A stretch of 64,000 nt of DNA from Aquicella sp964438435. GTDB lineage: Bacteria > Pseudomonadota > Gammaproteobacteria > DSM-16500. The position numbers were made by a program, and so were the translations under genes. The stretch spans positions 7,459-71,458 of the forward strand of contig CAYTKY010000001.1 of the NCBI GenBank assembly GCA_964438435.1, given 5' to 3'. Within the stretch, counting starts at the first letter, position 1. Every line of letters starts with the position of its first letter. Below, one piece after another: positions 28,382 to 38,209 of this stretch. The notes under the pieces were generated by a model. It was given only the letters and a program-made list of their open reading frames with translations. It was not told the DNA's origin and searched no databases.

Positions 28382-29551
28382 CTAAATAATCATTTTTTCA
28401 TGTAAGAGGGTCGTTTTATCTGTTTTTTCCCATGGGGCATCGATATCTTCTCGCCCAAAGTGACCATAACAGGCGGTTGCGCGATAAATGGGTCTCAATA
28501 AATTGAGCATTTGTATGATGCCATAAGGACGTAAATCAAAATGAGTTTGTATTAATTGAATGATTTGTTGATGTGGAATGTGATGTGTGCCAAATGTTTC
28601 AAGATGAATTGCCGTCGGTTCTGCGATACCAATGGCATAAGAGAGTTGTATTTCACAACGTTCAGCTAATCCTGCGGCTACAATATTTTTTGCAACATAC
28701 CGTGCAGCATAAGCGGCAGATCGATCTACTTTGGAGGGGTCTTTCCCTGAAAAACAACCACCACCATGTCGAGCCATTCCGCCGTAAGTATCGACAATAA
28801 TTTTGCGTCCAGTTAACCCGCAATCACCTTGTGGACCGCCGATTACAAATCGCCCGGTCGGATTGACATAATATTTTGTTTCTTTCAACCATTCGGCTGG
28901 CAACGTGGGCTTAATGATTTCTTCGATCACAGCTTCAACTAATATCGAATGTGGGGTGTCGGGGTCATGTTGCGTTGATAAAACAACATTAGTGATGCTT
29001 TTGGGTTTGCCGTTTAAATAATGAAATGTAATTTGTGATTTTGCATCAGGTCGCAACCAGGGCAATTTTTTTTGTTTGCGAAGTTCTGCTTGTCGACGCA
29101 TTAATTGGTGTGCATAGGTAATTGGCGCAGGCATGAAAACCGAAGTTTCATTTGAGGCATAACCAAACATGAGTCCTTGATCGCCAGCACCTTGTTCTTC
29201 TTTTGTTTTTCTATCGACGCCCATGGCAATGTCACTCGATTGTTTGCCGAGAGCGGTAATCACTGCGCAAGAATTCGCATCAAAGCCGAGATCTGAATGT
29301 GTGTAACCAATATCACTGATAACGTGTCTTACAATTTGTTCTACATCGACCCAAGCGTGTGTTGTGATTTCGCCACCGACAAAAACCATGCCTGTTTTTA
29401 CCAGCGTCTCGCAAGCAACACGGGCATCGGCATCTTGCTGCAAAATGGCGTCCAAAATGGCATCGGAAATTTGATCAGCAATTTTATCCGGATGGCCTTC
29501 AGAAACTGATTCTGAGGTGAATAAAAATTCGTTGTCTTGTAGAGGTGCCAT
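28382..29551 (-). CDS. metK: S-adenosylmethionine synthetase
   Basis: Makes S-adenosylmethionine from methionine and ATP. Length 389 is normal. Signatures include FTSESVSEGHPDKIADQISD, GAGDQGLMFGYA and the phosphate-loop GGGCFSGKDPSKVDRSAAY. Ligand and Mg residues look intact. It is the first gene of metK-ahcY. The region upstream (29552-29710) is shared with the divergent transketolase gene and shows no SAM-riboswitch motif. Confidence 0.97.
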   Translation of the reverse strand: MAPLQDNEFLFTSESVSEGHPDKIADQISDAILDAILQQDADARVACETLVKTGMVFVGGEITTHAWVDVEQIVRHVISDIGYTHSDLGFDANSCAVITALGKQSSDIAMGVDRKTKEEQGAGDQGLMFGYASNETSVFMPAPITYAHQLMRRQAELRKQKKLPWLRPDAKSQITFHYLNGKPKSITNVVLSTQHDPDTPHSILVEAVIEEIIKPTLPAEWLKETKYYVNPTGRFVIGGPQGDCGLTGRKIIVDTYGGMARHGGGCFSGKDPSKVDRSAAYAARYVAKNIVAAGLAERCEIQLSYAIGIAEPTAIHLETFGTHHIPHQQIIQLIQTHFDLRPYGIIQMLNLLRPIYRATACYGHFGREDIDAPWEKTDKTTLLHEKMII

Positions 29552-29710
29552 AGTGTTGATTCTATGTAGAATGAAAACGCGACATCATAGCACGGAGACT
29601 GTTTGTTCGCCATGAGTTGCTATTATTTTGAATAATCGATTCTATACATTCTTAAATTAAATTCAGGTAAGATGCCTTCAAGTTTTTTCGCTATCATGAA
29701 GGGGAGCCTC

Positions 29711-31771
29711 ATGCCAAATTTAACCCGTAAAGATCGAGCTAATGCCATACGTTTTTTAAGTATGGATGCCGTGCAAAAAGCCAATTCGGGTCATCCGGGA
29801 ATGCCGATGGGTATGGCGGATATTGCAGAAGTCTTATGGCATGATTTTTTACGACACCATCCTGGCAATCCGCACTGGATTAATCGTGATCGTTTTATTT
29901 TGTCGAATGGTCACGGCTGTATGTTGCAATATGCTTTATTGCATTTGACGGGTTATGACCTCACGATAGATGACATCAAGCATTTTCGACAGTTGCATTC
30001 AAAAACACCGGGTCATCCCGAATATGGGGATACCCCCGGTATTGAAACGACAACAGGACCGTTGGGCCAAGGATTAGCTAATGCAGTGGGCATGGCGATC
30101 GCAGAAAAACATTTAGCAGCTCAATTTAATCGCCCGAAATTTCCTCTTATCGATCATTATACTTAATGCTTTGTGGGCGATGGCGACTTGATGGAAGGAA
30201 TATCACACGAAGTTTCGTCTTTGGCAGGCTTACTCGGTTTGGGTAAGCTAATCGTTTTCTATGACGATAATCAAATTTCAATTGATGGTGAAGTAAAGGG
30301 TTGGTTTCGAGATAGCACCCCTGAGCGATTTCAAGCTTATCATTGGCATGTGATCCCCGATGTGGATGGGCACGATGGCGAAGCTGTGCGTAAAGCAATA
30401 TTGGCGGCACAATCTGTTACGGATAAACCAACACTGATTTGTTGCAAAACAGTGATTGGTTGGGGATCGCCCCATTTAGCGGGGACAGCTGCGACGCATG
30501 GTGCAGCGTTAGGCGAAAAAGAAATTGCTGCCATTCGTGCCAAATTAAATTGGCCTTATGAACCGTTCGTGATTCCTGATGAAATGTATGCTTCATGGGA
30601 TGCGCGCCAACGCGGCGTCATGCAGGAAAAGGAATGGCAGATTTTATTTCAACAATACCAAGCAGATTATCCCGATTTGGCAAAAGAATTATTGCGTCGT
30701 AAAACAGGTCAGTTACCGGTGACTTGGTCCAGTCAGGTTGATCACTTATTACAGAAAATGAATGAGAAAAAACAATCAATGGCGACACGGAAAGCGTCAC
30801 AAATTTGTTTAGATCATTATGCAAACGATTTACCAGAAATGATGGGTGGTTCTGCCGATTTGACAGAGTCGAATTGCACCAACTGGAAAGAAATGCAAAT
30901 TTTTTCGAAAGATCATCCAGCAGGTCGCTACATTCATTATGGTGTGCGTGAATTTGGTATGTCGGGCATCATGAATGGTTTGGCGCTATATGGCGGTATT
31001 ATTCCTTTCGGCGGAACATTTCTTACTTTTTCTGATTATGCACGTAATGCCATTCGATTAGCTTCTATCATGCGTCAGCGTGTCATTTTTGTTTATACGC
31101 ATGATTCAATTGGTTTGGGTGAAGATGGTCCAACACATCAACCGATTGAACAAATACCGAGTTTGCGGATGATGCCGAATTTATCCGTTTGGCGTCCTTG
31201 CGATACAGTTGAAACGGCGGTGGCTTGGCGTATGGCGATTGAGCGGCAAGGACCAACTTGTTTGTTATTGTCGCGTCAAACGCTCCCTTTTCAAATCCGT
31301 GATGAGCATCAGTTGTCCGTTATTCAACGTGGCGGGTATATTTTGTTGGATTGTCCGAGCGAAAGGCAACCTGACGCGATTTTCATGGCGACAGGGTCTG
31401 AGGTTTCGTTAGCAGTCGAAGCCGCAAACCAGTTGAAAGAAATCGGTATTCATATTCGCGTGATTTCGATGCCTTCAACCGATGTTTTCTTAGCACAAGA
31501 AGCAGCTTATCAAGAAAAAGTCTTGCCTTCCTCTGTGGTCGCAAGGGTTGCGATTGAAGCCGCAGCGAGTGATTATTGGTATCGCTTTGTCGGGTCACAA
31601 GGTAAAATCATCGGGCTTGATCGATTCGGTGTATCTGCTCCAGAAAAAGATGTATTTCGTGATTGTGGTATCACGGTTGAGCAAGTGGTAGCCATAGCGA
31701 AAGAAGTGATTGATGCTGCTGCCAGTTTTTCGCATCAGTTTCAAGCAAAATGTGCTTCCGGATTAAATTAA
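29711..31771 (+). pseudogene. tkt: Transketolase interrupted by one in-frame TAA codon
   Basis: Thiamine-diphosphate enzyme of the pentose phosphate pathway. From the ATG at 29711 (preceded by GGGGAG) the frame is open for 151 codons, meets TAA at 30164-30166, then stays open in the same frame to 31771. The residues around it, DHYT-stop-CFVGDGDLMEG, align with the transketolase sequence DHYTYxFxGDG, so the stop replaces a Tyr codon (TAT or TAC to TAA). Everything else is intact: SGHPGMPMGMAD, GPLGQGLANAVGMA, the thiamine GDG motif and the pyrimidine domain. The GTG at 30173 has no ribosome site. Either a very recent inactivation or a base error. The downstream gene is gap. Confidence 0.85.
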
Positions 31772-31862
31772 TTCGGTAGAAATGTTGGTTGAGCAAGCAC
31801 CATGTACTCATCAGCCAATGCGGTGTGAATAAAAGAGATCTAAAAATGGGAGGATTTAATCC

Positions 31863-32906
31863 ATGACAATTCGGGTAGCAATTAATGGTTATGGCCGTAT
31901 TGGTCGTAATATTTTACGTGCACATTATGAAAAAAAATTACATCAAACTATTCAAATCGTCGCGATTAATGATTTAGGTGATGTGAACACGAATGTGCAT
32001 CTTACGCGTTATGATACAACACATGGAAAATTTCCAGGTGAGGTTACTTTATCCGGTAATGAAATGATCGTGAATGGCGATAAAATCCGCATTGTCGCGG
32101 AACGTGATCCTAAAAAATTACCATGGAAAGAATTAAATATTGATGTCGTGTTTGAATGCACCGGATTATTTACATCTAAAGAAAAAGCCGCTGCGCATTT
32201 AGAAGCAGGTGCTAAAAAAGTGATTATTTCTGCGCCGGCAACGGGTGTTGATGCCACGGTTGTTTATGGTGTGAACCAACATGTATTAAAAGCCAGTGAT
32301 ACGGTTATTTCGAACGCATCGTGTACGACTAATTGCTTAGCAACGCTTGTTAAGCCATTGCATGAAGCGATTGGCGTTGTCAGTGGATTAATGAATACGG
32401 TGCATGCCTTTACCAATGATCAAAGTCTATTAGATGTTTATCATAGTGATTTGCGTCGCGCGCGTTCTGCTACGCAATCAATTATTCCAACCAAAACAGG
32501 TGCAGCTTCTGCTGTTGGTTTGGTGTTGCCAGAATTAAATGGCAAGCTGGATGGTTTTGCTGTGCGTGTTCCTACGATTAACGTGTCATTGGTTGATTTA
32601 ACTTTCGAAGCAAAACGTCAAACGACGGTTGAAGAAGTGAATGACATTATTCATCGTGCAGCTAACGGCCCTTTGCGAGGCATTTTGGCGTATAATGATG
32701 AGCAATTAGTTTCGATTGATTTCAATCACGATTCGGCGTCCGCGATTTTTGATGTGTTTGGTACGAAAGTTATCGATAATTTAGTGAAAGTGTTGGCATG
32801 GTATGACAACGAATGGGGTTTTTCGAATCGAATGTTAGATGTAGCTGCAACATGGATGGCGATTTCTACTGAGCGTAATCAACAAAAGTTAGCGCAATCG
32901 CTTTAA
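31863..32906 (+). CDS. gap: Glyceraldehyde-3-phosphate dehydrogenase, type I
   Basis: Tetrameric NAD-dependent glycolytic enzyme, 347 residues. The Rossmann start INGYGRIGRNILR, the Asp in INDLGD (NAD preference), the catalytic SNASCTTNC and the AWYDNEWGFSNRM C-terminal block are all present. The His of the HAFTNDQ segment is the usual catalytic base. An erythrose-4-phosphate dehydrogenase (Epd) role is a weaker alternative. In many gammaproteobacteria tkt-gap is followed by pgk-pyk-fba. Here those genes are missing and nucleoside-salvage genes follow instead. Confidence 0.93.
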   Translation: MTIRVAINGYGRIGRNILRAHYEKKLHQTIQIVAINDLGDVNTNVHLTRYDTTHGKFPGEVTLSGNEMIVNGDKIRIVAERDPKKLPWKELNIDVVFECTGLFTSKEKAAAHLEAGAKKVIISAPATGVDATVVYGVNQHVLKASDTVISNASCTTNCLATLVKPLHEAIGVVSGLMNTVHAFTNDQSLLDVYHSDLRRARSATQSIIPTKTGAASAVGLVLPELNGKLDGFAVRVPTINVSLVDLTFEAKRQTTVEEVNDIIHRAANGPLRGILAYNDEQLVSIDFNHDSASAIFDVFGTKVIDNLVKVLAWYDNEWGFSNRMLDVAATWMAISTERNQQKLAQSL

Positions 32907-32981
32907 GAAACATAAACAGGCCTAGTCGGTGAGATTCTTCAGCGGACGAATTTCACTGAACAACATGAGGGGATAATTCGT

Positions 32982-33815
32982 ATGGTAGATATCATGACAG
33001 ATGTCATGCAAGTGATTCAGCGATATGCGCCACGAGGGTTTGTGCCTAAGATTGGCATGATATTGGGTTCAGGCCTTTCATCATTGGCAGATCAAATTGC
33101 TAACCCTGTGACGATTCCTTTTCAAGCTATCCCAGGATTGCAATCCGGTGCAGTAGCGGGTCATGCATCATTGTTGGTGATGGGGATGTTGGGTGATGTG
33201 CCGGTTGTTTGCTTGCGAGGTCGCTTGCATCTGTATGAAGGTGTTTCTTATACATCGATTTGCACATTAATACGCATTGTTAAAAAGATGGGAGCAAATG
33301 CGCTTGTTATAACCGGAGCGGCTGGTTCGATGCATGAAAACATGGGGGCGGGTGAATTGATGATGATAACCGATCATATTAATTTTCATCCCGGCAATCC
33401 ATTAGTAGGGGCGAATGATGAAACCATCGGCCCTCGCTTTGTCAGTATGGAAGATGCTTACGATCCGGTGCTGCAAGAAATTATGCTAGCGACAGCTAAA
33501 CGTTTAAACATTTCTCTGCATGAAGGGGTCTATCTTTCAACACTCGGGCCTTCTTTTGAAACACCGGCTGAAATACGCGCATTTAAGCAATGGGGTGCTG
33601 ATGCAGTGGGAATGTCTGTGGTACCTGAAGTCATTGCTGCGCGTCATTGCGGGTTACGCGTTGCTGGTGTTGCTGCTATTACTAATTTAGCGGCTGGGCT
33701 TAGCACAGAAAAAGTGACGCATGAAGGAACATTGCGTTTTGGTGAAATAGCGGCACGTAAAATGACTAAATTACTAACGGAATTTTTAAAAGAAACAAAT
33801 AATGCCATTGCATGA
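32982..33815 (+). CDS. Purine nucleoside phosphorylase (trimeric class)
   Basis: Splits purine (deoxy)nucleosides with phosphate into base and (deoxy)ribose-1-phosphate. Length 277 fits the low-molecular-mass trimeric group (PunA/XapA). Motifs: GMILGSGLSSLAD, GRLHLYEG, ALVITGAAGSMHENMGAGE, GPSFETPAEIRAF, MSVVPEVIAARHCGLRV and AITNLAAGLS. The ATG follows GAGGGG. It is the first gene of a salvage run PNP-deoC-MFS-deoB that turns imported nucleosides into sugar phosphates for central metabolism. Confidence 0.92.
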   Translation: MVDIMTDVMQVIQRYAPRGFVPKIGMILGSGLSSLADQIANPVTIPFQAIPGLQSGAVAGHASLLVMGMLGDVPVVCLRGRLHLYEGVSYTSICTLIRIVKKMGANALVITGAAGSMHENMGAGELMMITDHINFHPGNPLVGANDETIGPRFVSMEDAYDPVLQEIMLATAKRLNISLHEGVYLSTLGPSFETPAEIRAFKQWGADAVGMSVVPEVIAARHCGLRVAGVAAITNLAAGLSTEKVTHEGTLRFGEIAARKMTKLLTEFLKETNNAIA

Positions 33816-34593
33816 AATGGTTCATTCGTATATTGATGCATTAAAACCGATAGATATAACGGATGAATGGTTGATGCGTCTTACGCGTCTGATTGATCTC
33901 ACTAGTTTAAATGAGATCGATACGGAGACAAGCATCACTGCTTTTTGTGAGAAAGTGACAACTCGTTTTGGCCATGTCGCTGCAGTTTGTGTTTATCCAC
34001 GTTTTGTGCGGTTGCTAAAGACGATCATACGAGAGCCTGCAATTAAAATAGCCACGGTGATTAATTTTCCAGAAGGAGCGGCTTCACTCGAGGCTACGCT
34101 CATCGAAATTAATCGGGCATTGAGTGATGGCGCGCAAGAAATTGATGTGGTATTTCCTTATCTGCGTTATTTGGCGGGCGATAAAAAATTTGCATATCAG
34201 TTCGTCGAAAATTGTAAAGCGGCTTGTGGAGACGCTGTCTTGCTTAAAGTGATTCTAGAAACTGGGGCATTAAATGATTTAGTTGTCATTGAAGAAGCAA
34301 GCCGCGATGCGCTGACCGCGGGTGCTGATTTCATTAAAACGTCCACAGGTAAAATAACACAAGGCGCGACATGCGAAGCGGTGGCGACCATGTTATGCGT
34401 TATTCGCGATAAGCTATCAGAGGGTAAATCGGTCGCGGGCATAAAAATTTCTGGCGGGATTCGTCACTTATCACAAGCTGTTCAATATCTTGAATTAACC
34501 GAAAGTATCATGGGGCGGGCATGGATAACATCGCAAACATGTCGCATTGGGGCAAGCAAATTAATGGATGAAATAATCAATCGTTCGTTATGA
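33802..34593 (+). CDS. deoC: Deoxyribose-phosphate aldolase
   Basis: Class I aldolase that cleaves deoxyribose-5-phosphate into glyceraldehyde-3-phosphate and acetaldehyde. Length 263 is near that of Escherichia coli DeoC. The Schiff-base Lys is in ADFIKTSTGK, and the second catalytic Lys in VAGIKISGG. The region LIDLTSLNEIDTE is conserved. The ATG at 33802 overlaps the PNP end by 14 bases; an in-frame ATG at 33817 is an alternative. The overlap supports coupled translation. Confidence 0.95.
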   Translation: MPLHEMVHSYIDALKPIDITDEWLMRLTRLIDLTSLNEIDTETSITAFCEKVTTRFGHVAAVCVYPRFVRLLKTIIREPAIKIATVINFPEGAASLEATLIEINRALSDGAQEIDVVFPYLRYLAGDKKFAYQFVENCKAACGDAVLLKVILETGALNDLVVIEEASRDALTAGADFIKTSTGKITQGATCEAVATMLCVIRDKLSEGKSVAGIKISGGIRHLSQAVQYLELTESIMGRAWITSQTCRIGASKLMDEIINRSL

Positions 34594-34671
34594 AAATGAC
34601 TGGCGATCTGAGCCAACTTATGTTAGTAATGGGCCATTCATTCACATTCAAATTATAAATTTAATCAGGTT

Positions 34672-35964
34672 ATGACAAATATAGAAAAGCATCAAAAAAC
34701 AGCCCATACCAAACTTGCTTGGATCGTGACGCTGACTTCCGCTTTGTTTTTTTTCTACGAATTCATTCAGATGCATATTTTTAATACGATCAATATGCAA
34801 TTAAGAGAAACCTACCAATTAAATGCAGAACAAATTGGGCAATTTTTTTCTATGTATTTTTATGCCAATTTTCTTTGCCTTTTTTTAGCAGGTAATTTAC
34901 TCGATCGATTTTCGACAAAGAAAATATTATTGTTTGCTATTTTAATTTGCACGCTAGGTACGTTTATTTTTTCGATTGCAACGGTTTACTGGGTTGCAGC
35001 AGCAGGTCGCTTTATGGTGGGTGCGGGTGCTTCCTTCTGTTTCTTAAGCTGTATTCGTCTTGCATCACGTTGGTTTCGTCCGCAACAAATGGCCTTTGTA
35101 ACAGGGGTTGTGGTGACAATGGCGATGTTGGGAGGATTGGTCGCACAAACTCCCTTTGCTTTATTAACAGCCTATATTGGTAATTGGCGACAGGCGATGT
35201 TGATGAATGCTGCATTGGGAATCGTTATTTTTTTCGCGACGTTATTAATTGTGCAAGATCGACCACCTGATACACGTGAAGAAGCGAGAGAAGATCGTCA
35301 ACATTTAAATGAACTTGGATTATGGCGCTGTATTAAGCTTGCTGTGTTAAACCCCCAAAATTGGTTGGGCGGTATTTATACTGCATTAGTGAATTTACCC
35401 GTTTTTATTTTGGGAGGTTTGTGGGGTATTTTGTACTTAAAAAGAGTACATCATCTCACCGAAGCACAAGGTGCGAATGCAACGACGATGTTTTTTGTGG
35501 GGGTAATTTTTGGTTCGCTTATTTACGGGTGGGTTTCTGATCATATCGAGCGACGCATATTGCCTATGATTATCGGCGCTATTTTATCATTTTTTGTGAT
35601 GTTGGTACTAATGTATGTCCCGAATTTATCGTTTGGGTCATTAGTGACATTATTTTTCTTGATTGGATTAGTGACGAGTTCCCAGGTGTTAACTTATCCT
35701 ACTATTGCGGAATTAAATCCAATCTATTTAACCAGCACAGCTGTTAGTATTGATTCACTTTGCATTATGGCGAGTGGTTTTATTATCCCGCCTTTTTTTG
35801 GATGGTTAATGGAAAGAAGTGGTGGGCATGAAGTGGTTAATGGTGTTGCTGTTTATACAGCACAAAATTTTAATTCTGCTATGTTGATTATGCCTATTAG
35901 TTTCATTGTTGCTTTCATTATCGCTTTTTTCATGCGGGAAACTTACTGTCGCTCACAAGTATGA
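34672..35964 (+). CDS. MFS transporter, Pht-like, probable nucleoside carrier
   Basis: Inner-membrane carrier of 430 residues with 12 predicted membrane segments. The A-like loop LAGNLLDRFSTKKILL after TM2 and the repeated GWVSDHIERRIL after TM8 are MFS signatures. The sequence looks like the phagosomal-transporter (Pht) group of Legionella, whose members import amino acids or nucleosides. It lies between deoC and deoB, so nucleoside or deoxynucleoside uptake is the best inference. It is not proof of substrate. Confidence 0.8.
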   Translation: MTNIEKHQKTAHTKLAWIVTLTSALFFFYEFIQMHIFNTINMQLRETYQLNAEQIGQFFSMYFYANFLCLFLAGNLLDRFSTKKILLFAILICTLGTFIFSIATVYWVAAAGRFMVGAGASFCFLSCIRLASRWFRPQQMAFVTGVVVTMAMLGGLVAQTPFALLTAYIGNWRQAMLMNAALGIVIFFATLLIVQDRPPDTREEAREDRQHLNELGLWRCIKLAVLNPQNWLGGIYTALVNLPVFILGGLWGILYLKRVHHLTEAQGANATTMFFVGVIFGSLIYGWVSDHIERRILPMIIGAILSFFVMLVLMYVPNLSFGSLVTLFFLIGLVTSSQVLTYPTIAELNPIYLTSTAVSIDSLCIMASGFIIPPFFGWLMERSGGHEVVNGVAVYTAQNFNSAMLIMPISFIVAFIIAFFMRETYCRSQV

Positions 35965-35975
35965 GGTAAAAAGTA

Positions 35976-37193
35976 GTGGCGCGTGCATTTGTTATCATGC
36001 TGGATTCTTTTGGATTAGGCGCAACGCCTGATGCGGCGAAGTATGGTGATGTTGGTGCAGATACCTTGCGTCATATTGCAGAATATTGTGAAGCAGGAAA
36101 AGCAAATCAATCAGGACGTTCGGGTTCTTTATTTCTACCTAATCTCACACGCTTAGGGTTAAATGCGGCAGCAAAACTAAGTGGCGGCGATTTTATTCCT
36201 GGCTTGAAAAAAGATGCGATCATTGAAGGCGCTTTTGGTGTTGCAGCAGAAATGAGTTTAGGAAAAGATACGCAAAGCGGTCATTGGGAGATGGCAGGTG
36301 TACCTGTTCTATTTGAATGGGGTTATTTTTCGCCGAATTACCCGAGTTTTCCTGCTGAATTATTAGATGAATTAATTCAACGTGCAAAGTTACCAGGCGT
36401 ATTGGGCAATAAACATGCATCAGGGACGGTCATTATTAATGAATTAGGCGAAGAGCATCAAAAAACGGGCAAACCCATTGTTTATACCTCTGCCGATAGT
36501 GTCTTTCAAATTGCTGCGCATGAAGAAACATTTGGATTGTCGCGTCTTTGTGAGCTATGTGAAATGACACGAAAGTTAGTGGATCCTTACCATATTGGGC
36601 GTGTGATCGCACGTCCTTTTGTGGGGATACCTGGCAATTATATTCGTACGGGAAATCGTGTTGATTATGCAACACCGCCACCCGAACCTACGCTGCTTGA
36701 TAAATTAATTGCGGCAGGTGGTCAAGTGATTGCAATTGGAAAAGTAGCTGATATTTACGCCCACCAAGGTATTACAAAAACGGTAAAAGCAAATGGAAAT
36801 GTAGCGCTTTTCGATGCGTTTATTAAAGAAGCCCAAAAAGCACCTGATCACAGTATTACCTTTGTGAATTTAGTGGATTTCGATATGTTGTATGGCCATC
36901 GTCGAGATGTCGTGGGTTATGCAACGGCATTAGAAAAATTCGATGAAACCTTAATTGAGTTTGAAAAAATATTAGAGCCAGGGGATATGGCTGTCATCAC
37001 GGCAGATCATGGATGTGATCCTGTTTTTGAAGGATCTGATCATACACGTGAATACGTGCCAGTACTTGCTTTTGGCCCAGCAATTAAGCCGGGATCATTG
37101 GGGATACGAAATACATTCGCAGATATCGGACAAAGCATTGCAACGCATCTTCGTTTGGAGCCATTGAGATATGGAAAATCATTTGTGTATTAA
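35976..37193 (+). CDS. deoB: Phosphopentomutase
   Basis: Interconverts (deoxy)ribose-1-phosphate and -5-phosphate, linking nucleoside phosphorylase to DeoC and the pentose phosphate pathway. Length 405 is typical. Metal and phosphate residues of the alkaline-phosphatase fold are visible: MLDSFGLGATPDA, GADTLRHIA, SLGKDTQSGHWEM, NLVDFDMLYGHRRD and ITADHGCDP. The start is GTG, 12 bases after the transporter stop. Its 3' end overlaps the convergent folE gene by 15 bases. Confidence 0.95.
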   Translation: MARAFVIMLDSFGLGATPDAAKYGDVGADTLRHIAEYCEAGKANQSGRSGSLFLPNLTRLGLNAAAKLSGGDFIPGLKKDAIIEGAFGVAAEMSLGKDTQSGHWEMAGVPVLFEWGYFSPNYPSFPAELLDELIQRAKLPGVLGNKHASGTVIINELGEEHQKTGKPIVYTSADSVFQIAAHEETFGLSRLCELCEMTRKLVDPYHIGRVIARPFVGIPGNYIRTGNRVDYATPPPEPTLLDKLIAAGGQVIAIGKVADIYAHQGITKTVKANGNVALFDAFIKEAQKAPDHSITFVNLVDFDMLYGHRRDVVGYATALEKFDETLIEFEKILEPGDMAVITADHGCDPVFEGSDHTREYVPVLAFGPAIKPGSLGIRNTFADIGQSIATHLRLEPLRYGKSFVY

Positions 37194-37721
37194 ACTCAAA
37201 AACTCTGTTCTTGTGCGTGGATCTTCACGAAATGCTCCTAACATGACGGATGTACTCATGACGGAATTTTGTTTCTCGACACCTCGCATCATCATGCATA
37301 AATGCTGTGCTTCAATGATAACGCCAACCCCCAAGGCATTGGTGACTTCCTGAACGGTTTGTGCAATTTCTTTCGTTAAATTTTCTTGAATTTGTAATCG
37401 TCTTGCATACATATCAACGATGCGAGGGATTTTTGATAAGCCAATAATCTTTCCATTGGGAAGATAGGCAACGTGACACTTGCCGATAAAGGGTAATAAA
37501 TGATGTTCGCAAAGTGAATATAATTCGATATTTTTTACTAAGACCATTTCTTCATTGGTTGTGGCAAATAATGCGCCATTCACGATGCGATCAATGACTT
37601 GATGGTATCCTTGTGTCATGAATGCCATCGCATCAGCAGCCCGTTTGGGCGTATGACGCAAACCTTCTCGTTCTGGATTTTCACCCAATGTTTCAATTAT
37701 TTTTTTAAAATGTGCTTGCAT
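37179..37721 (-). CDS. folE: GTP cyclohydrolase I
   Basis: First enzyme of folate biosynthesis, turning GTP into dihydroneopterin triphosphate. The open frame extends upstream to 37820, but the family N-terminus and the next gene's position support ATG at 37721, giving 180 residues. Zinc ligands are in LYSLCEHHLLPFIGKCHVAYLP-like sequence (Cys and two His) and the second Cys is in QHLCMMMRGVEK. It lies 15 bases after hinT on the same strand. A candidate later step, a PTPS-type enzyme, is at 62386-62886. Confidence 0.94.
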   Translation of the reverse strand: MQAHFKKIIETLGENPEREGLRHTPKRAADAMAFMTQGYHQVIDRIVNGALFATTNEEMVLVKNIELYSLCEHHLLPFIGKCHVAYLPNGKIIGLSKIPRIVDMYARRLQIQENLTKEIAQTVQEVTNALGVGVIIEAQHLCMMMRGVEKQNSVMSTSVMLGAFREDPRTRTEFLSLIHK

Positions 37722-37735
37722 ACTAATACCCAATA

Positions 37736-38080
37736 TTATCCCGGCGGCCAGCTCATTGATCTGCCACCTAACAAGTGAAAATGAAGATGAAAGACAGTTT
37801 GTCCTGCACCGGCATTGCAATTTGAAACTAAACGATATCCTAGCTCATCAATATGAAATTGTTTTGCAAGTTGTTTTGCTGTGAGTATCAAATGACCCAC
37901 TAATGAGCTATCTTCTTCCTGTAAATCATTCAATGTCGCAATATGTTTGCGAGGAATGATGATTTTATGTTGTGGTGCTTGAGGATGAATGTCATCAAAT
38001 GCCACAACCAATTCATCTTGATAAATCAAGGTAGTTGGAATGGTTCCCTCAGCAATTTTGCAAAATAAGCAGTCAGCCAT
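37736..38080 (-). CDS. hinT: HIT-family nucleotide hydrolase (HinT-like)
   Basis: Purine nucleoside phosphoramidase of the histidine triad superfamily, about 114 residues from the ATG at 38080. The longer open frame upstream is not protein-like; GGGAG precedes this ATG. N-terminal CLFCKIAEGTIPTTLIYQD is typical of HinT, and the triad is TVFHLHFHLLGG near the C-terminus. Small cytosolic dimer; cellular role in proteobacteria is poorly defined. It is probably cotranscribed with folE. Confidence 0.93.
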   Translation of the reverse strand: MADCLFCKIAEGTIPTTLIYQDELVVAFDDIHPQAPQHKIIIPRKHIATLNDLQEEDSSLVGHLILTAKQLAKQFHIDELGYRLVSNCNAGAGQTVFHLHFHLLGGRSMSWPPG

Positions 38081-38209
38081 GGTTTGCTCCCAATCATAAT
38101 GGTCGTCTAGTGTAAAAGATTGCGTCGTGACTTGCAAAATCGTTAATCGAAAGTACACTAGGGCCAATTGGCCCCAGTGCCTAAACTTAAATAATGAGGA
38201 TTGAATGAT

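Noticed and set aside
29552..29710. Possible SAM riboswitch ahead of metK
   Set aside because: The 159 bases contain none of the conserved cores of known SAM riboswitch classes that I can recognise.
30164..30172. Programmed readthrough or recoding at the transketolase TAA
   Set aside because: TAA is not used for selenocysteine or pyrrolysine, no recoding structure was seen, and the replaced residue is an ordinary Tyr. A base error or recent mutation is simpler.
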